Source of the DNA: Terracoccus luteus
GTDB taxonomy: Bacteria > Actinomycetota > Actinomycetes > Actinomycetales > Dermatophilaceae
Assembly (NCBI RefSeq): GCF_003635045.1
Contig: NZ_RBXT01000001.1
Coordinates: 2,108,001 to 2,172,000, forward strand
Direction: 5' to 3'
Length of the DNA: 64,000 bases
Position 1 is the stretch's first letter. Every line of letters begins with the position of its first letter. The notes under the pieces were generated by a model that saw only the letters and a list, made by a program, of their open reading frames with translations, made no database searches and was not told where the DNA came from. Below are positions 35,107 through 44,447 of the stretch, in pieces. The position numbers were made by a program, and so were the translations under genes.

Positions 35107-36570
35107 TCAGGCCGCGGCGGTCGGGCGCAGCACCTGCCGCGCCTCCCGCAGCACCGGCAGGACGACGGCGGCGTAGGCGAGGGACGAGAGCGCACCCCCG
35201 ACGAGCACCACCCCCCAGGCGGGGAGGGGCAGCAGCGCGGTGGCGAGCCCCACCACCGCCATGACGACCGCGCCGGCCGCCGGGCGGGCACACGCCCGCC
35301 CGAGGACAGCGAGGTCGACTCCACTGCGGCGCAGCACGAGCAGCAGGGCCGGGCTCATGACCGCGACCGCGACGACGGCGTGCCCGGCCGCCACACCGGT
35401 GATGCCGGCCGCCCACGCGCCGACGGGCAGCGCGACCGCCGTCCCGACGAGCCACACGCTCTGGAGGGTGAGGTTGGCCGAGTTTCTCCCCACGGCGACG
35501 AGGAAGTCGTAGACGAGCTCGACGAGCACACGGGCCACGGCGAGCACGGCCAACAGCCGGAGCGGGGCGGCCGAGGGTGACCAGCGCTCGCCGTAGACGG
35601 TGCGCACGAGCGGGTCGGCGAAGACCGCGAGCAGCACGGACATCGGCAGGGTGAGCGTCACGACGAGGCGCGCGGCGCGGGTGAACACGGGCGCCGCCCC
35701 CTCGGGCCGTTCCGCCGCCCGCGAGAACCCCGCGAGCGTCACCCGCCGCATCGTCCCCGACACGAGGTTGACCGGCCACGAGCAGACGTTGAAGGCGAGC
35801 AGGTAGAAGCCGAGGGCGGTGACCCCGAGCACGCTGCCCACGACGACGTAGTCGAGGTTGACGAGCAGGTAGAGCACGGCGCTCGAGCCGGCCAGCGGCA
35901 GCCCGAAGGCGAGCAGCTCGCGCAGGCGCGACCGGTCGAAGCCGAAGCCGTACCAGGCGGGGGCCCGGGCGATGCACATCGCACCGACGAGGACGTTGGA
36001 GGCGACGAACCCCCACATCAGGCTCCAGGCGCCGAAGCCGCAGAGGGCGAGCACGACGGTGAGCGCGGTGCCGCCGACGAAGCCGGCGAGGTCGATACCG
36101 GCCCGCAGGCGCTGCCGGAACTCCCGTGTGATGAGGGCGGCCGGGACCGCGGAGACGGCGTCGACGAGCACGCACAGGCTCATCAGCCGGATGAGCGGTG
36201 TCGCGGACGGGGCGTCCATCGCCGAGGCGACCCACGGCGCCGACACGAACGCGACGACGTAGAGCAGCCCGCTCGTCACGGCCGCCAAGGTGGCGACCGT
36301 GGGGGCGATGCGCCCGACGTCGCCCGGCCACCGCACGACGGCGAGGCTGACCCCCAGCTCGTTGAGGCTGAGCAGGGCCGTCAGCACCACGAGGGCGACG
36401 GCGAAGACGCCGTAGTCGCCCGGGGCGAGGATGCGGGCCAGCAGCACCCCCGACAGGAGCGAACCCGCCCGGCTGAGAACGGTGTTGAGCACACTCCAGC
36501 CGAAACCCCTGCCCACCTTCGCCCGCAGCGACTCCTCGGTCGCCGCGACGGGCGTCACCTCGTGGCTCAT
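35107..36570 (-). CDS. Wzx/PST-type polysaccharide flippase
   Basis: The 487-residue protein has about twelve to fourteen hydrophobic segments and starts with the typical PST signature GFGWSVLNTVLSRAGSLLSGVLLARILAPGDYG (split here: GFGWSVLNTVLSRAG and LLARILAPGDYGVFAVALV). The family exports lipid-linked oligosaccharides. It is the last gene of a minus-strand operon running from 43625, with a 76-base gap to the aminotransferase gene. It is only distantly similar to the flippase at 3323-4615, so it probably moves a different repeat unit. Confidence 0.87.
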   Translation of the reverse strand: MSHEVTPVAATEESLRAKVGRGFGWSVLNTVLSRAGSLLSGVLLARILAPGDYGVFAVALVVLTALLSLNELGVSLAVVRWPGDVGRIAPTVATLAAVTSGLLYVVAFVSAPWVASAMDAPSATPLIRLMSLCVLVDAVSAVPAALITREFRQRLRAGIDLAGFVGGTALTVVLALCGFGAWSLMWGFVASNVLVGAMCIARAPAWYGFGFDRSRLRELLAFGLPLAGSSAVLYLLVNLDYVVVGSVLGVTALGFYLLAFNVCSWPVNLVSGTMRRVTLAGFSRAAERPEGAAPVFTRAARLVVTLTLPMSVLLAVFADPLVRTVYGERWSPSAAPLRLLAVLAVARVLVELVYDFLVAVGRNSANLTLQSVWLVGTAVALPVGAWAAGITGVAAGHAVVAVAVMSPALLLVLRRSGVDLAVLGRACARPAAGAVVMAVVGLATALLPLPAWGVVLVGGALSSLAYAAVVLPVLREARQVLRPTAAA

Positions 36571-36646
36571 GTCTCACCGCCCGAGGGCGCGTCCGGCGCA
36601 GCGCGCGTCGGCACGGGCGAGGATGCCGTGGGGCGGACGTGTGGGG

Positions 36647-37750
36647 TCACCGCGCGACCGCGTCGCGCAGCGCCTGCACGACCCGGTCCTGGTCGGCGTC
36701 GTCGAGGTGCGGATGGATGGGCAGGGAAAGCACCGAGGAGGCCATCGCCTCGGCGACCGGGAAGTCCCCGCGGGTGTGGCCGAGCGAGGCGAACGCCCCG
36801 GTGAGGTGCACCGGGACCGGGTAGTGGACGCCCGCGCCGACGCCCGTCTCGTGGAGCCGGGCCAGCACGGCGTCGCGGTCGTCGACGCGTACGACGAAGA
36901 GGTGCCACACGTGCTCGTTGCCCGATGCGACGACCGGCAGCCGCACCCGCTCGACGTCGGCGAGCAGGTCGAGGTAGCGCTCGGCCGCCCGCCGGCGGGC
37001 CTTGTTCCACTGCGCCAGCCGGCGCAGCTTGTGCCGCAGCACCACGGCCTGCACCGTGTCGAGCCGTGAGTTGAACCCGAGGATCTCGTGGTCGTACTTG
37101 CGCTCGCTGCCATGAGCGCCGAGCAGGCGCACCGTCCGGGCGAGGTCCGGGTCGTCGGTCGTCACCGCGCCGGCGTCACCCGCCGCCCCGAGGTTCTTGC
37201 CGGGGTAGAAGCTCGTGGCCCCCACCGCGCCCCAGGCGCCGGAGGCACGCCCGGCTCGCGACGCACCCTGCGACTGCGCCCCGTCCTCGACGACGGCCAC
37301 CGTGGTCCCGTCGAGCGCCTCGACCACCTGCTCCACCGGCGCGAGCTGGCCGTAGAGGTGGACGGGGACGACGGCGCGCGTGCGCGGGCCGACCGCCGCC
37401 GCCACCCGCTCGGGGTCGATCAGGAAGGTGTCGTCGTCGACGTCGACGAGGACGGGCGTACCGCCCGCGCGGACGACCGCCTCCGCCGTGGCGATGAAGG
37501 TGTTGGCGGGGACGATCACCTCTCCCGCCGCGACGTCGACGGCGCGCAGAGCCAGCTCGACGGCATCCGTGCCGTTGGCGAGCGAGACGCAGTGCTCCAC
37601 GCCGACGAACTGCGCGTACTCCTCCTCGAACCGGGCCACGTCGGGCCCGCCGATGAAGGCCGCGGTCGACAGCACGCGCTCGAGGTCGGGCGCGAGGTCG
37701 TCGGCGATCTCACGCATCTGCGAGACGAGGTCGACGAGGGGAATGGTCAT
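36647..37750 (-). CDS. DegT/DnrJ/EryC1/StrS sugar aminotransferase
   Basis: The ATG at 37750 has AGGAG five bases upstream and gives 367 residues. PLP-binding features: SLANGTDAVELALRA, EVIVPANTFIATAEAV, VEDGAQSQGA (Asp for the pyridine N), and the Schiff-base lysine in SFYPGKNLGAAGDAGAV, then GSERKYDHEILGFNSRLD. Such enzymes transaminate nucleotide-linked 3- or 4-keto sugars using glutamate. Its start overlaps the stop of the upstream GT4 gene by four bases. It is one of two DegT-type enzymes in the operon, so two different amino positions or two sugars are likely. Confidence 0.9.
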   Translation of the reverse strand: MTIPLVDLVSQMREIADDLAPDLERVLSTAAFIGGPDVARFEEEYAQFVGVEHCVSLANGTDAVELALRAVDVAAGEVIVPANTFIATAEAVVRAGGTPVLVDVDDDTFLIDPERVAAAVGPRTRAVVPVHLYGQLAPVEQVVEALDGTTVAVVEDGAQSQGASRAGRASGAWGAVGATSFYPGKNLGAAGDAGAVTTDDPDLARTVRLLGAHGSERKYDHEILGFNSRLDTVQAVVLRHKLRRLAQWNKARRRAAERYLDLLADVERVRLPVVASGNEHVWHLFVVRVDDRDAVLARLHETGVGAGVHYPVPVHLTGAFASLGHTRGDFPVAEAMASSVLSLPIHPHLDDADQDRVVQALRDAVAR

Positions 37751-39045
37751 GGTCGCTCCTGGGCAGGGGTCGCCGGGGCGGCGGGAGGGGCTGAGGCTGG
37801 TGGGAGGGTCTGGGAGAGCAGCACGGCGGCGAGCTCGTCGGCCCGCACGGCCCAGCTGTGACGCGACGCCTCGGTGAGGCAGGCCGACGCGAGGCCCGGG
37901 TCCGGTGGCGAACCCAGCCGGCGGGACACCGCGGCTGCGAACTGCGCCGTGCCGGCGGCCACCTCGACGACGCGCGGGTCGAGGCGTCGGGCCGCGGGCA
38001 GGTCGGCGCTGACGACGGGCAGGCCGTGGGCGAGGTACTCGAGCGTCTTGAGCGGGTCGCTGGCACGGTTGAAGTCGCTGCGTGTGTAGGGCGTGAGACC
38101 CAGCCGCAGGCGAGCGAGGTGCCCGGGCAGCTCGGAGTGCGCGACGGCTCCTGTCCACTCCACCGTCGGGCGGGCGACGAGCACGTCGAGACGACGGGCT
38201 TTCTCGGGTGACAGCCGACCTCGGGGGCCGACGAGCAACAGGCGGTGACCGGCGTCGGCGACGGCCTCGAGCAGGTCGAGGTCGAGGCGGTCGTTCAGCT
38301 GGCCGACCACGCCGGCGACGGGCCCGGCGGCGGCGCTCGCGGCCCGCGTCGCCCCGGTCGCGGGCCGGGGGTCACAGCCGTTGGGCAGCAGCCGCACGCC
38401 GACGTCGGGGCGGTGCAGGTGCGCGAGGCGGGCAGCGAGGGTCGTGGCCAGCTCGGGGGTGACGGCCAGCACCTCGTCGGCGTGCCCGAGGGCGACGTCG
38501 AGGGCACGGCCCGTGCGGTCGGGGTCGACACCGAGGATGCCGGCCCCGGCGACGAAGTCGTCGGTGACGTGCAGGACCCGTCGGCCGAACGGCAGCCGGC
38601 GGAAGTCGACGTCGGGGCGGCTCGCGAAGAGCACGAACCGGCGGCCGGGAAAGCGTCGGCCGAGGCGCCGGACGGCGTCGTGCCAGACCCGGTCGGACAG
38701 CCTGCTCAGCACCGGGCGCGTCGGGCCGGGGGGCACGACGGTGTGCAGCCTCCAGAGGCCGTCGTCGAGGCGGTGCAGACCGGGTCGGGTCACGCCGACG
38801 GCGGGAGGGTCGCCCGGCCTGGCCTGCGGGTACCGGGTCTGCGCGACCCGACGGGCCAGGCGGCGACCCAGCTGACGGACGGGTGCGGTGACCGGGGTCG
38901 GCGGGTCGACCCACACGACCGTCAGACGATGACGGAGGTGCTCGGCGAGGCGGTGGTCGGTGCCCTGCACGGCGTCCCAGGACACGCCGGCGAGGTAGAG
39001 GACGACGGGACCGGGCCGGCCGTCGGTGCCGGGCTGCGGGCTCAT
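37747..39045 (-). CDS. GT4-like glycosyltransferase
   Basis: A 432-residue protein beginning VVLYLAGVSWDAVQGTDHRL, an N-terminal layout seen in TuaH/WsaF-like enzymes. Later features are RVLHVTDDFVAGAGI, LLPNGCDPRPATG and, in the donor half, PVAGVVGQLNDRLDLDLLE and LGLTPYTRSDFNRASDPLKT followed by LEYLAHGLPVVSADL, where Glu is the EX7E-like residue. Both ends overlap neighbouring genes by four bases. The C-terminal 20 residues are Pro/Ala-rich. Donor unknown; the operon context suggests an amino or acetamido sugar. Confidence 0.85.
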   Translation of the reverse strand: MSPQPGTDGRPGPVVLYLAGVSWDAVQGTDHRLAEHLRHRLTVVWVDPPTPVTAPVRQLGRRLARRVAQTRYPQARPGDPPAVGVTRPGLHRLDDGLWRLHTVVPPGPTRPVLSRLSDRVWHDAVRRLGRRFPGRRFVLFASRPDVDFRRLPFGRRVLHVTDDFVAGAGILGVDPDRTGRALDVALGHADEVLAVTPELATTLAARLAHLHRPDVGVRLLPNGCDPRPATGATRAASAAAGPVAGVVGQLNDRLDLDLLEAVADAGHRLLLVGPRGRLSPEKARRLDVLVARPTVEWTGAVAHSELPGHLARLRLGLTPYTRSDFNRASDPLKTLEYLAHGLPVVSADLPAARRLDPRVVEVAAGTAQFAAAVSRRLGSPPDPGLASACLTEASRHSWAVRADELAAVLLSQTLPPASAPPAAPATPAQERP

Positions 39046-40301
39046 CGAGCGGCGCCCTGCGGTGTGCGCGGCTCCGCCGCGACCGGGCGCGCGTTGAAGT
39101 CGTCGGTGCTGGCCCGCCCCCTCAGGCGCTGAACGTGACGCCCCGCGACGTGCGTCACGAGTCGCGCGGCGCCCGTGGTGTCACCGACGAGATCGAGCCT
39201 GCGCCCGGCGCGGGCCGTCACCGCCCGCTCGTACTCCTGCGCCTGACGCTCGGCGGCCGCCACCAGGCCGTGCGCCTGCACGACCTCACGGGCGTACTCC
39301 CCCGCGGCGACCCGGGCCTGCTCGTCGCGCAGCAGCGGCTGTAGCTGCGCCCGCAGGGCGTCGGAGCCCAGGTCGGGGTCGGGGCCGACGCCGTACCAGC
39401 CCTCCCACCGGAACCGGTGGAGGGTGTCCGGTGTCAGGCGGCTCCAGAAGCCCCCCTCCCCCTGCACGACGACGGGCTTGCCGAAGGCCATGGCGCGCAG
39501 CACGGAGCCGCCCATGCCGAGCACGACGTCGGCGACCGCGTAGGCCGGGCGGGGATCGTCGAGCGGGCCGGTCAGCACCACCGCCTCCCGCCCCGCGGCG
39601 CGGTTGGCGTCGTCCGCCGCAGCCGCCACCGCCTGACGCTCCGGGCCGTCGCCGACGACGACGAGGGTCGGGGCCCCGTGAAGGTCGGGCACCGTCCTGA
39701 CGGCGGTGAGCAGACCCTCGAGCTTGAGCTCACGGGCGAGACGGGTGACGACCACGACGACGGGCCGTCGGGTGTCTACGCCGTACCGGCGGGCGAACGC
39801 GGGGACGTCGTCCGCGAGCTCGGGAGCGTCGATCCTGTTGTCCTGCAGGTCGATCGGTGGCTCGATGACGGTGACGTGGGCCCTGCCCCGCTGTCGCTCG
39901 GCGGCACCGATCTGGGCGGTCCCCACGACGAGCGGCACCCGGCGCGGGATGAAGGGCGCCACCGCCATGGACATCACGGTGCCGACGGCGGCGACGTCCG
40001 CTCCGAGCGCCGCCATCCTCGCCTCGAGGATCGGTGGCCACTCGTAGCCGTGCACCACGTCGACGCCGCGCCGTCGGACCAGGCGACGCAGGTCGGTGAC
40101 GACGCGGGCACTGGGCCGCCGTCCGGGTGGCGGCGACGGGACGAACTCGAGACCCAGCTGCTCGACCCGCCCCACGAGGGCGCCGGGTCGCCCGTACACG
40201 ACGACGTCGTGCCCGAGGTCACGCACCGCCCCCGCCAGCTCGACCGCGTTGAGCTGGCTGCCGCCCAGTCCCAGGTCGTGCGGGTAGACGACGACGCGCA
40301 T
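39042..40301 (-). CDS. GT4 glycosyltransferase
   Basis: The 419-residue protein starts VVVYPHDLGLGGSQLNAVEL, with the glycine-rich acceptor loop of GT4 enzymes, and has VVVVTRLARELKLEGLLTAV, then PTLVVVGDGPER and VADVVLGMGGSVLRAMAFGK in the donor domain. It shares one base of its ATG with the stop of the upstream aminotransferase gene and overlaps the next gene by four bases. The C-terminal 60 residues are Arg/Ala-rich. It is part of the nucleotide-sugar operon. Confidence 0.86.
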   Translation of the reverse strand: MRVVVYPHDLGLGGSQLNAVELAGAVRDLGHDVVVYGRPGALVGRVEQLGLEFVPSPPPGRRPSARVVTDLRRLVRRRGVDVVHGYEWPPILEARMAALGADVAAVGTVMSMAVAPFIPRRVPLVVGTAQIGAAERQRGRAHVTVIEPPIDLQDNRIDAPELADDVPAFARRYGVDTRRPVVVVVTRLARELKLEGLLTAVRTVPDLHGAPTLVVVGDGPERQAVAAAADDANRAAGREAVVLTGPLDDPRPAYAVADVVLGMGGSVLRAMAFGKPVVVQGEGGFWSRLTPDTLHRFRWEGWYGVGPDPDLGSDALRAQLQPLLRDEQARVAAGEYAREVVQAHGLVAAAERQAQEYERAVTARAGRRLDLVGDTTGAARLVTHVAGRHVQRLRGRASTDDFNARPVAAEPRTPQGAAR

Positions 40302-41482
40302 CAGCCGTGGGCGGCGCTGCGGACGGCGTCGACCACCTGGTGCTGCTGCGCGTCCGTCATCTGGTGGAAGAGCGGCAGGATCAGGGTCGAGTCGGTGAGG
40401 TGCTCGGTGACCGGCAGCGGGCCGTGCTCGTGCCCCTCGTAGGCCGGCTGCCGGTGGGCCGCCATGATGCCCCGCCTCGCCGACACCTGGGCCTCGGCCA
40501 GCCGCACAAGCAGCCCGTCGCGGTCGAGGGGGTAGTCGGGCCCGACCTCGACCCAGAAGGACTGGTGGTTCGAGGTGCCGTGCGGCGGGTCGGTGACGCA
40601 GCGCAGCCCGGCGACGTCGCCCAGCGCCTCGCGGTAGCGGGCCGCCAGCTCGCGGCGGCGGGCCACCACCTCGTCGAGCCGACCCAGCTGCACGAGGCCG
40701 ACGGCGGCCTGCAGGTCGGTCATGCGGAAGTTGAAGCCCACCTCGGTGTAGCGCTCGGCCGGGGCGAGGACGCTCTGGTGGCGCTGGGCCGCGCTGACGT
40801 CCATCGAGTGCTCCCGCAGGCGGCGGGCGCGCTCGGCCCAGTCGGCCCGGCTCGTCGTCAGCATGCCGCCCTCACCGGTCGTGAGGATCTTGCGCGGGTG
40901 GAAGGACCACGCGCTGATCTCGGCGCCGGCCCCGACGGGTCGGCCACGGTAGGTCGACCCGGCACCGCACGCGGCGTCCTCGACCACGGTGACCCCGAGC
41001 GGGTCGCACACCGCGCGCACGCCGTCGAGGTCGACGGGCACCCCTCCCTGGTCGACGACGACCACGGCGCGGGTGCGCGGGGTGAGCGCTTCACGCACCG
41101 TCTCGGGCGTGAGGTTGCCGGTCACGGGGCTGACGTCGGCGAACACCGGGCGGGCGCCGACGTACACGGCGGCGTTGGCGGTGGCGATGAACGAGAACGA
41201 CGGGACGACCACGTCGTCACCGGCGCCGACCCCGGCCACGACGAGCGCGAGGTGCAGCGCCGTCGTGCAGTTCGACACGGCCACGGCGTGATCCGCCTGC
41301 ATGCGCTCGGCGAAGCAGGTCTCGAACTCGGCGACGCGGGGGCCCTGGGCGACCCAGCCCGACTCGATGACGGCCGTGACGGCGGCCACCTCCTCGGCCC
41401 CCATCCACGGCTGCATGACGTTGACCCGCCCCACCGGCGGGGTGGCCGCGGTCGCCGACGGCCCGAGCGCCACGGCGCTCAC
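40301..41482 (-). CDS. DegT/DnrJ/EryC1/StrS sugar aminotransferase
   Basis: A 393-residue PLP enzyme: VMQPWMGAEEVAAVTAVIES, VSNCTTALHLALVVAG, VVVPSFSFIATANAAVY, VVEDAACGAGSTYRG, and the lysine in SFHPRKILTTGEGGML, with EVGFNFRMTDLQAAVGLVQL after it. This subgroup resembles PseC/PglE/DesI-type enzymes acting at C4 or C3 of UDP- or dTDP-keto sugars. Its start overlaps the epimerase stop by four bases. It is clearly different from the other DegT gene at 36647-37750, so the pair is not a recent duplication. Confidence 0.9.
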   Translation of the reverse strand: MSAVALGPSATAATPPVGRVNVMQPWMGAEEVAAVTAVIESGWVAQGPRVAEFETCFAERMQADHAVAVSNCTTALHLALVVAGVGAGDDVVVPSFSFIATANAAVYVGARPVFADVSPVTGNLTPETVREALTPRTRAVVVVDQGGVPVDLDGVRAVCDPLGVTVVEDAACGAGSTYRGRPVGAGAEISAWSFHPRKILTTGEGGMLTTSRADWAERARRLREHSMDVSAAQRHQSVLAPAERYTEVGFNFRMTDLQAAVGLVQLGRLDEVVARRRELAARYREALGDVAGLRCVTDPPHGTSNHQSFWVEVGPDYPLDRDGLLVRLAEAQVSARRGIMAAHRQPAYEGHEHGPLPVTEHLTDSTLILPLFHQMTDAQQHQVVDAVRSAAHG

Positions 41483-42474
41483 ACCGCCGCCCTCTCACGC
41501 CCGGCGGCCACGGCCTCACGCTGCGGACGCCACCACTCGACGAGCTCGCGCAGCCCGTCCTCGAGGCCGATCGTCGCCGCCCACCCGAGGTCGCGCCGGG
41601 CGGCGCTGACGTCGGCGAGGCGTCGGGTCACCCCGTTGACGGCGCGCTCGGGCCCGTGCTCGACGCCGAGGTCGGAGTCCATCGCCCGCAGCAGGGCCTG
41701 GGCGAGCCCGAGCAGCGACGTCTCCTCGTTGCTCGCGATGTTGAAGACGCCCTCGTGCACGTCGGACGTCGCGGCGAGGATGTTGGCCCGGGCGATGTCG
41801 GCGGTGTGCACGAAGTCCATCGTCTGGGCGCCGTCGCCGAAGATGAGCGGCGCGCGGCCGTCGGCGATGCGCTCCATCCACCGCACGAGCACCTCGGTGT
41901 AGAGCCCGTGCACGTCCATGCGCGGCCCGTAGACGTTGAAGTAGCGCAGCGCGACGTAGTCGAGGCCCTGCATGGCGCGGAAGCTGCGGGCCATGCCCTC
42001 GTTGAACGACTTCGCGGCGCCGTAGAAGGTGTCGTTGTTGTGGTGGTGGTGCCGCTCGTCGGTCGGGAAGCTCTCGGCCAGCCCGTAGACGGAGGCCGAC
42101 GACGCGAGCACGAGCTTGTCGACCCGGTGCTGGGCGGCCGCCTCGATGACGTTGAACGTGCCGTCGACGAGCACCTCGAGCGCGAGCCGGGGCTCCTCCG
42201 CGCACTGGGTGATGCGGATCGCCGCCTGGTGGAACACGACGTCGTTGCGGCGGGTGAGGTCGTGCACGAGGTCGCGGTCGCGCAGGTCACCCTCGACGAG
42301 GTCGACTCCCCCGCGCTGCATGGCGGCGGCGAGGTTGTCACGACGCCCGCGGACGAGGTTGTCGAGGACGTCGACGTGGGCGGCCCCCGCATCGAGCAGC
42401 TGGTCGACGATGGTCGACCCGATCGTGCCGGCCCCGCCGGTGACGAGGACGCGGGCTCCCCGGAGTCGGCTCAT
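41479..42474 (-). CDS. NAD-dependent nucleotide-sugar epimerase/dehydratase (SDR)
   Basis: The ATG at 42474 sits in an ATGA overlap with the oxidoreductase gene and gives 331 residues. The extended-SDR Rossmann motif is TGGAGTIGSTIV at about 12-23; the catalytic Ser is in ASSASVYG, and the Tyr-x3-Lys pair is YGAAK, followed by the RYFNVYGPRMDV substrate segment. It would act as a UDP-GlcNAc/Glc 4-epimerase or a 4,6-dehydratase-like enzyme. An unusual run of four His and two Asn precedes the active-site Tyr. It supplies substrate to the DegT enzymes of the operon. Confidence 0.88.
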   Translation of the reverse strand: MSRLRGARVLVTGGAGTIGSTIVDQLLDAGAAHVDVLDNLVRGRRDNLAAAMQRGGVDLVEGDLRDRDLVHDLTRRNDVVFHQAAIRITQCAEEPRLALEVLVDGTFNVIEAAAQHRVDKLVLASSASVYGLAESFPTDERHHHHNNDTFYGAAKSFNEGMARSFRAMQGLDYVALRYFNVYGPRMDVHGLYTEVLVRWMERIADGRAPLIFGDGAQTMDFVHTADIARANILAATSDVHEGVFNIASNEETSLLGLAQALLRAMDSDLGVEHGPERAVNGVTRRLADVSAARRDLGWAATIGLEDGLRELVEWWRPQREAVAAGRERAAV

Positions 42475-43625
42475 ACGAGCACCTCCTGCTGTTGGTCGGT
42501 GGGCTGGTGGGTCTGCTGGGGGCCGTTTTGCCGAGCCGTCCGGCCGGACTGCCGCTCGGATGTCCTGTCGTTCGCCGGGTCGGGCGCCTGGTCGGTGACG
42601 ACCTCGACCATCCGGCCCCCGTCGCCGAGGCTCGTCGTCGACGCCTCGAGCACGCGCAGCACCCGCAGGCCGCCGGAGCCGTCGGTCACCGACGGGCGCT
42701 GTTCTTTGATGGCAGAGGCGAACTCGCGCACCATCGACCCGAGGGCCTCGACCTCGGGCAGCGACGGCGCGTACATGTCGCCGAGCCGGTAGGAGATGCC
42801 GGCGGCCCGACGGTCGGACAGGTCGTCGGAGCGCGACGCGGTGTCGAGGTCGACGCCCCGGTCGTAGACGCTGAGGCGCTGTTGCGGGTTGAGGTCGTCC
42901 CACACGAGGGTGCGGCGGCTGCCGCCGACGACCATGTGGCGGATCTTCGTCGGGCTGAGCCAGTTGACGTGGACGTGCGCCATCGCGCCACCGGCGAGCG
43001 GCATCGTCAGGTACCCGACACATGCCCGTCCCGCGCCGATCGGGTCGGCCCCGTGAGCCGCGACCCCCTGCGGGACGAGCCCGCCGGGCAGGATGAAGTC
43101 GAGGATCGACAGGTCGTGGGGGGCGAGGTCCCACAGCACGTCGACGTCGGGCTGCACGAGGCCGAGGTTGATGCGGACGGAGTCGACGAAGAGCACGTCG
43201 CCGAGCTCGCCCGAGGCGACGATGTCGCGGATCCGCTGCACGACCGGCGTGTAGCAGTAGGTGTGGTCGCACATGAGCACGAGGCCCCGGTCACGCGCCG
43301 CCTCGACCATCTCGAGGCCCTCGGCGCTGGAGGTGGCCAGCGGCTTCTCGACGAGCACGTGGCGGCCCGACTCGAGCGCCGCGAGCGCCAGGCGCCGGTG
43401 GCTGTTCGCCGGCGTGGCGATGGCGACGGCATCGACGTCGTCACGCGCGAGCAGGCGCCCGACGTCAGTCTCGACGTCGACCCGCGGGTCTCCCGCGACG
43501 ACCCGGGCCCGGTCTGCGTCGAGGTCGCAGACCGCGACCAGCTCCCACTCCGGGCTCGCCCTGAAGTTCCTCACGAGGTTGGGGCCCCAGTACCCGGCCC
43601 CGACGACGGCAACGCGAAAAGACAT
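42471..43625 (-). CDS. Gfo/Idh/MocA-type sugar dehydrogenase (WlbA/WbpB-like)
   Basis: The ATG at 43625 has AAGGGTG upstream and starts the Rossmann fold (FRVAVVGAGYWGPNLVRNF); the product has 384 residues. The family's EKPLA motif is present near residue 95 and a second domain follows (DHTYCYTPVVQRIRD, VDVLWDLAPHDLSILDF). WlbA/WbpB enzymes oxidise C3 of UDP-GlcNAcA so that a DegT enzyme can aminate it and an acyltransferase can acetylate it. The order dehydrogenase, epimerase, aminotransferase fits a 3-amino or 2,3-diacetamido sugar. The last 45 residues are Gln/Thr-rich and probably disordered. First gene of the operon. Confidence 0.9.
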   Translation of the reverse strand: MSFRVAVVGAGYWGPNLVRNFRASPEWELVAVCDLDADRARVVAGDPRVDVETDVGRLLARDDVDAVAIATPANSHRRLALAALESGRHVLVEKPLATSSAEGLEMVEAARDRGLVLMCDHTYCYTPVVQRIRDIVASGELGDVLFVDSVRINLGLVQPDVDVLWDLAPHDLSILDFILPGGLVPQGVAAHGADPIGAGRACVGYLTMPLAGGAMAHVHVNWLSPTKIRHMVVGGSRRTLVWDDLNPQQRLSVYDRGVDLDTASRSDDLSDRRAAGISYRLGDMYAPSLPEVEALGSMVREFASAIKEQRPSVTDGSGGLRVLRVLEASTTSLGDGGRMVEVVTDQAPDPANDRTSERQSGRTARQNGPQQTHQPTDQQQEVLV

Positions 43626-43757
43626 GTGTCCACACCCTTGCATCCCCGGGCGGCGTCCCGCCCCAGTCGGTGGCGCCGGCTTCCACAGCACATGGAACCC
43701 GATACGGGACGCTTGCGTGGCGGAACTGCAGAATTGTCCGTGGACGGGTGGTCGCGC

Positions 43758-44372
43758 TCAGCGCGGGGCGTGGAAGCGCTGCTGCGCGGGCTCGAGGCCG
43801 ACCTCGAGGAGGGCCTCCACGGCATCCGCCGCGTCGTCGAGCAGGAAGGGCAGGCCGTCGCGCTCGACCTTTGCGAAGTCCTTGAGCACGAAGTCGGCGG
43901 GGTCCTGACGCCCGGGCGGGCGGCCGATGCCGACCCGCACGCGCAGGTAGTCCTTGCTGCCCACCGACTTCGTGATGGAGCGCAGGCCGTTGTGCCCGCC
44001 CTCGCCGCCGCCGCGCTTGAGGCGGATGGCACCGGCGTCGATGTCGAGCTCGTCGTGCACGACGACGAGGCGTTCGAGGGGGACGTCGTAGTACTTGAGC
44101 AGGCCGGCCACGGGGCCACCCGACTCGTTCATGTACGTGCCCGGCACAGCGAGGACGGTGCGGGGGCCGGGGGCGCCACCGGGGCGGGTGCCGAGACGGA
44201 TCTCGGCGACGCGCGCGCGGGCGCGGTGGGTCTTGAACGACGCGCGGCCGCCCGCGACACCGGAGGCGTCGCGGGCGGCCAGCTCGTCCACGACCATGGC
44301 ACCGACGTTGTGACGGTTCCCGGCGTACTGCGGCCCGGGGTTACCCAGACCGACGACCAACCAGGTGCTCAT
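43758..44372 (-). CDS. pth: Peptidyl-tRNA hydrolase
   Basis: The 204-residue protein has the family signature [20 protein letters not shown] (catalytic His in the HNVG region), the [10 protein letters not shown] segment and [11 protein letters not shown] with the catalytic Asp, then [12 protein letters not shown]. It releases peptides from drop-off peptidyl-tRNA in the cytoplasm and is essential. It lies 75 bases downstream of the L25 gene on the same strand, the usual actinobacterial order. Confidence 0.96.
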   Translation of the reverse strand: MSTWLVVGLGNPGPQYAGNRHNVGAMVVDELAARDASGVAGGRASFKTHRARARVAEIRLGTRPGGAPGPRTVLAVPGTYMNESGGPVAGLLKYYDVPLERLVVVHDELDIDAGAIRLKRGGGEGGHNGLRSITKSVGSKDYLRVRVGIGRPPGRQDPADFVLKDFAKVERDGLPFLLDDAADAVEALLEVGLEPAQQRFHAPR

Positions 44373-44447
44373 GGTTCGTGTTCTCGATTCTGTTGCTACC
44401 AATGGCGATCCGGACCGTCACACATGACGGCGCGGATGCCGGTGGGC

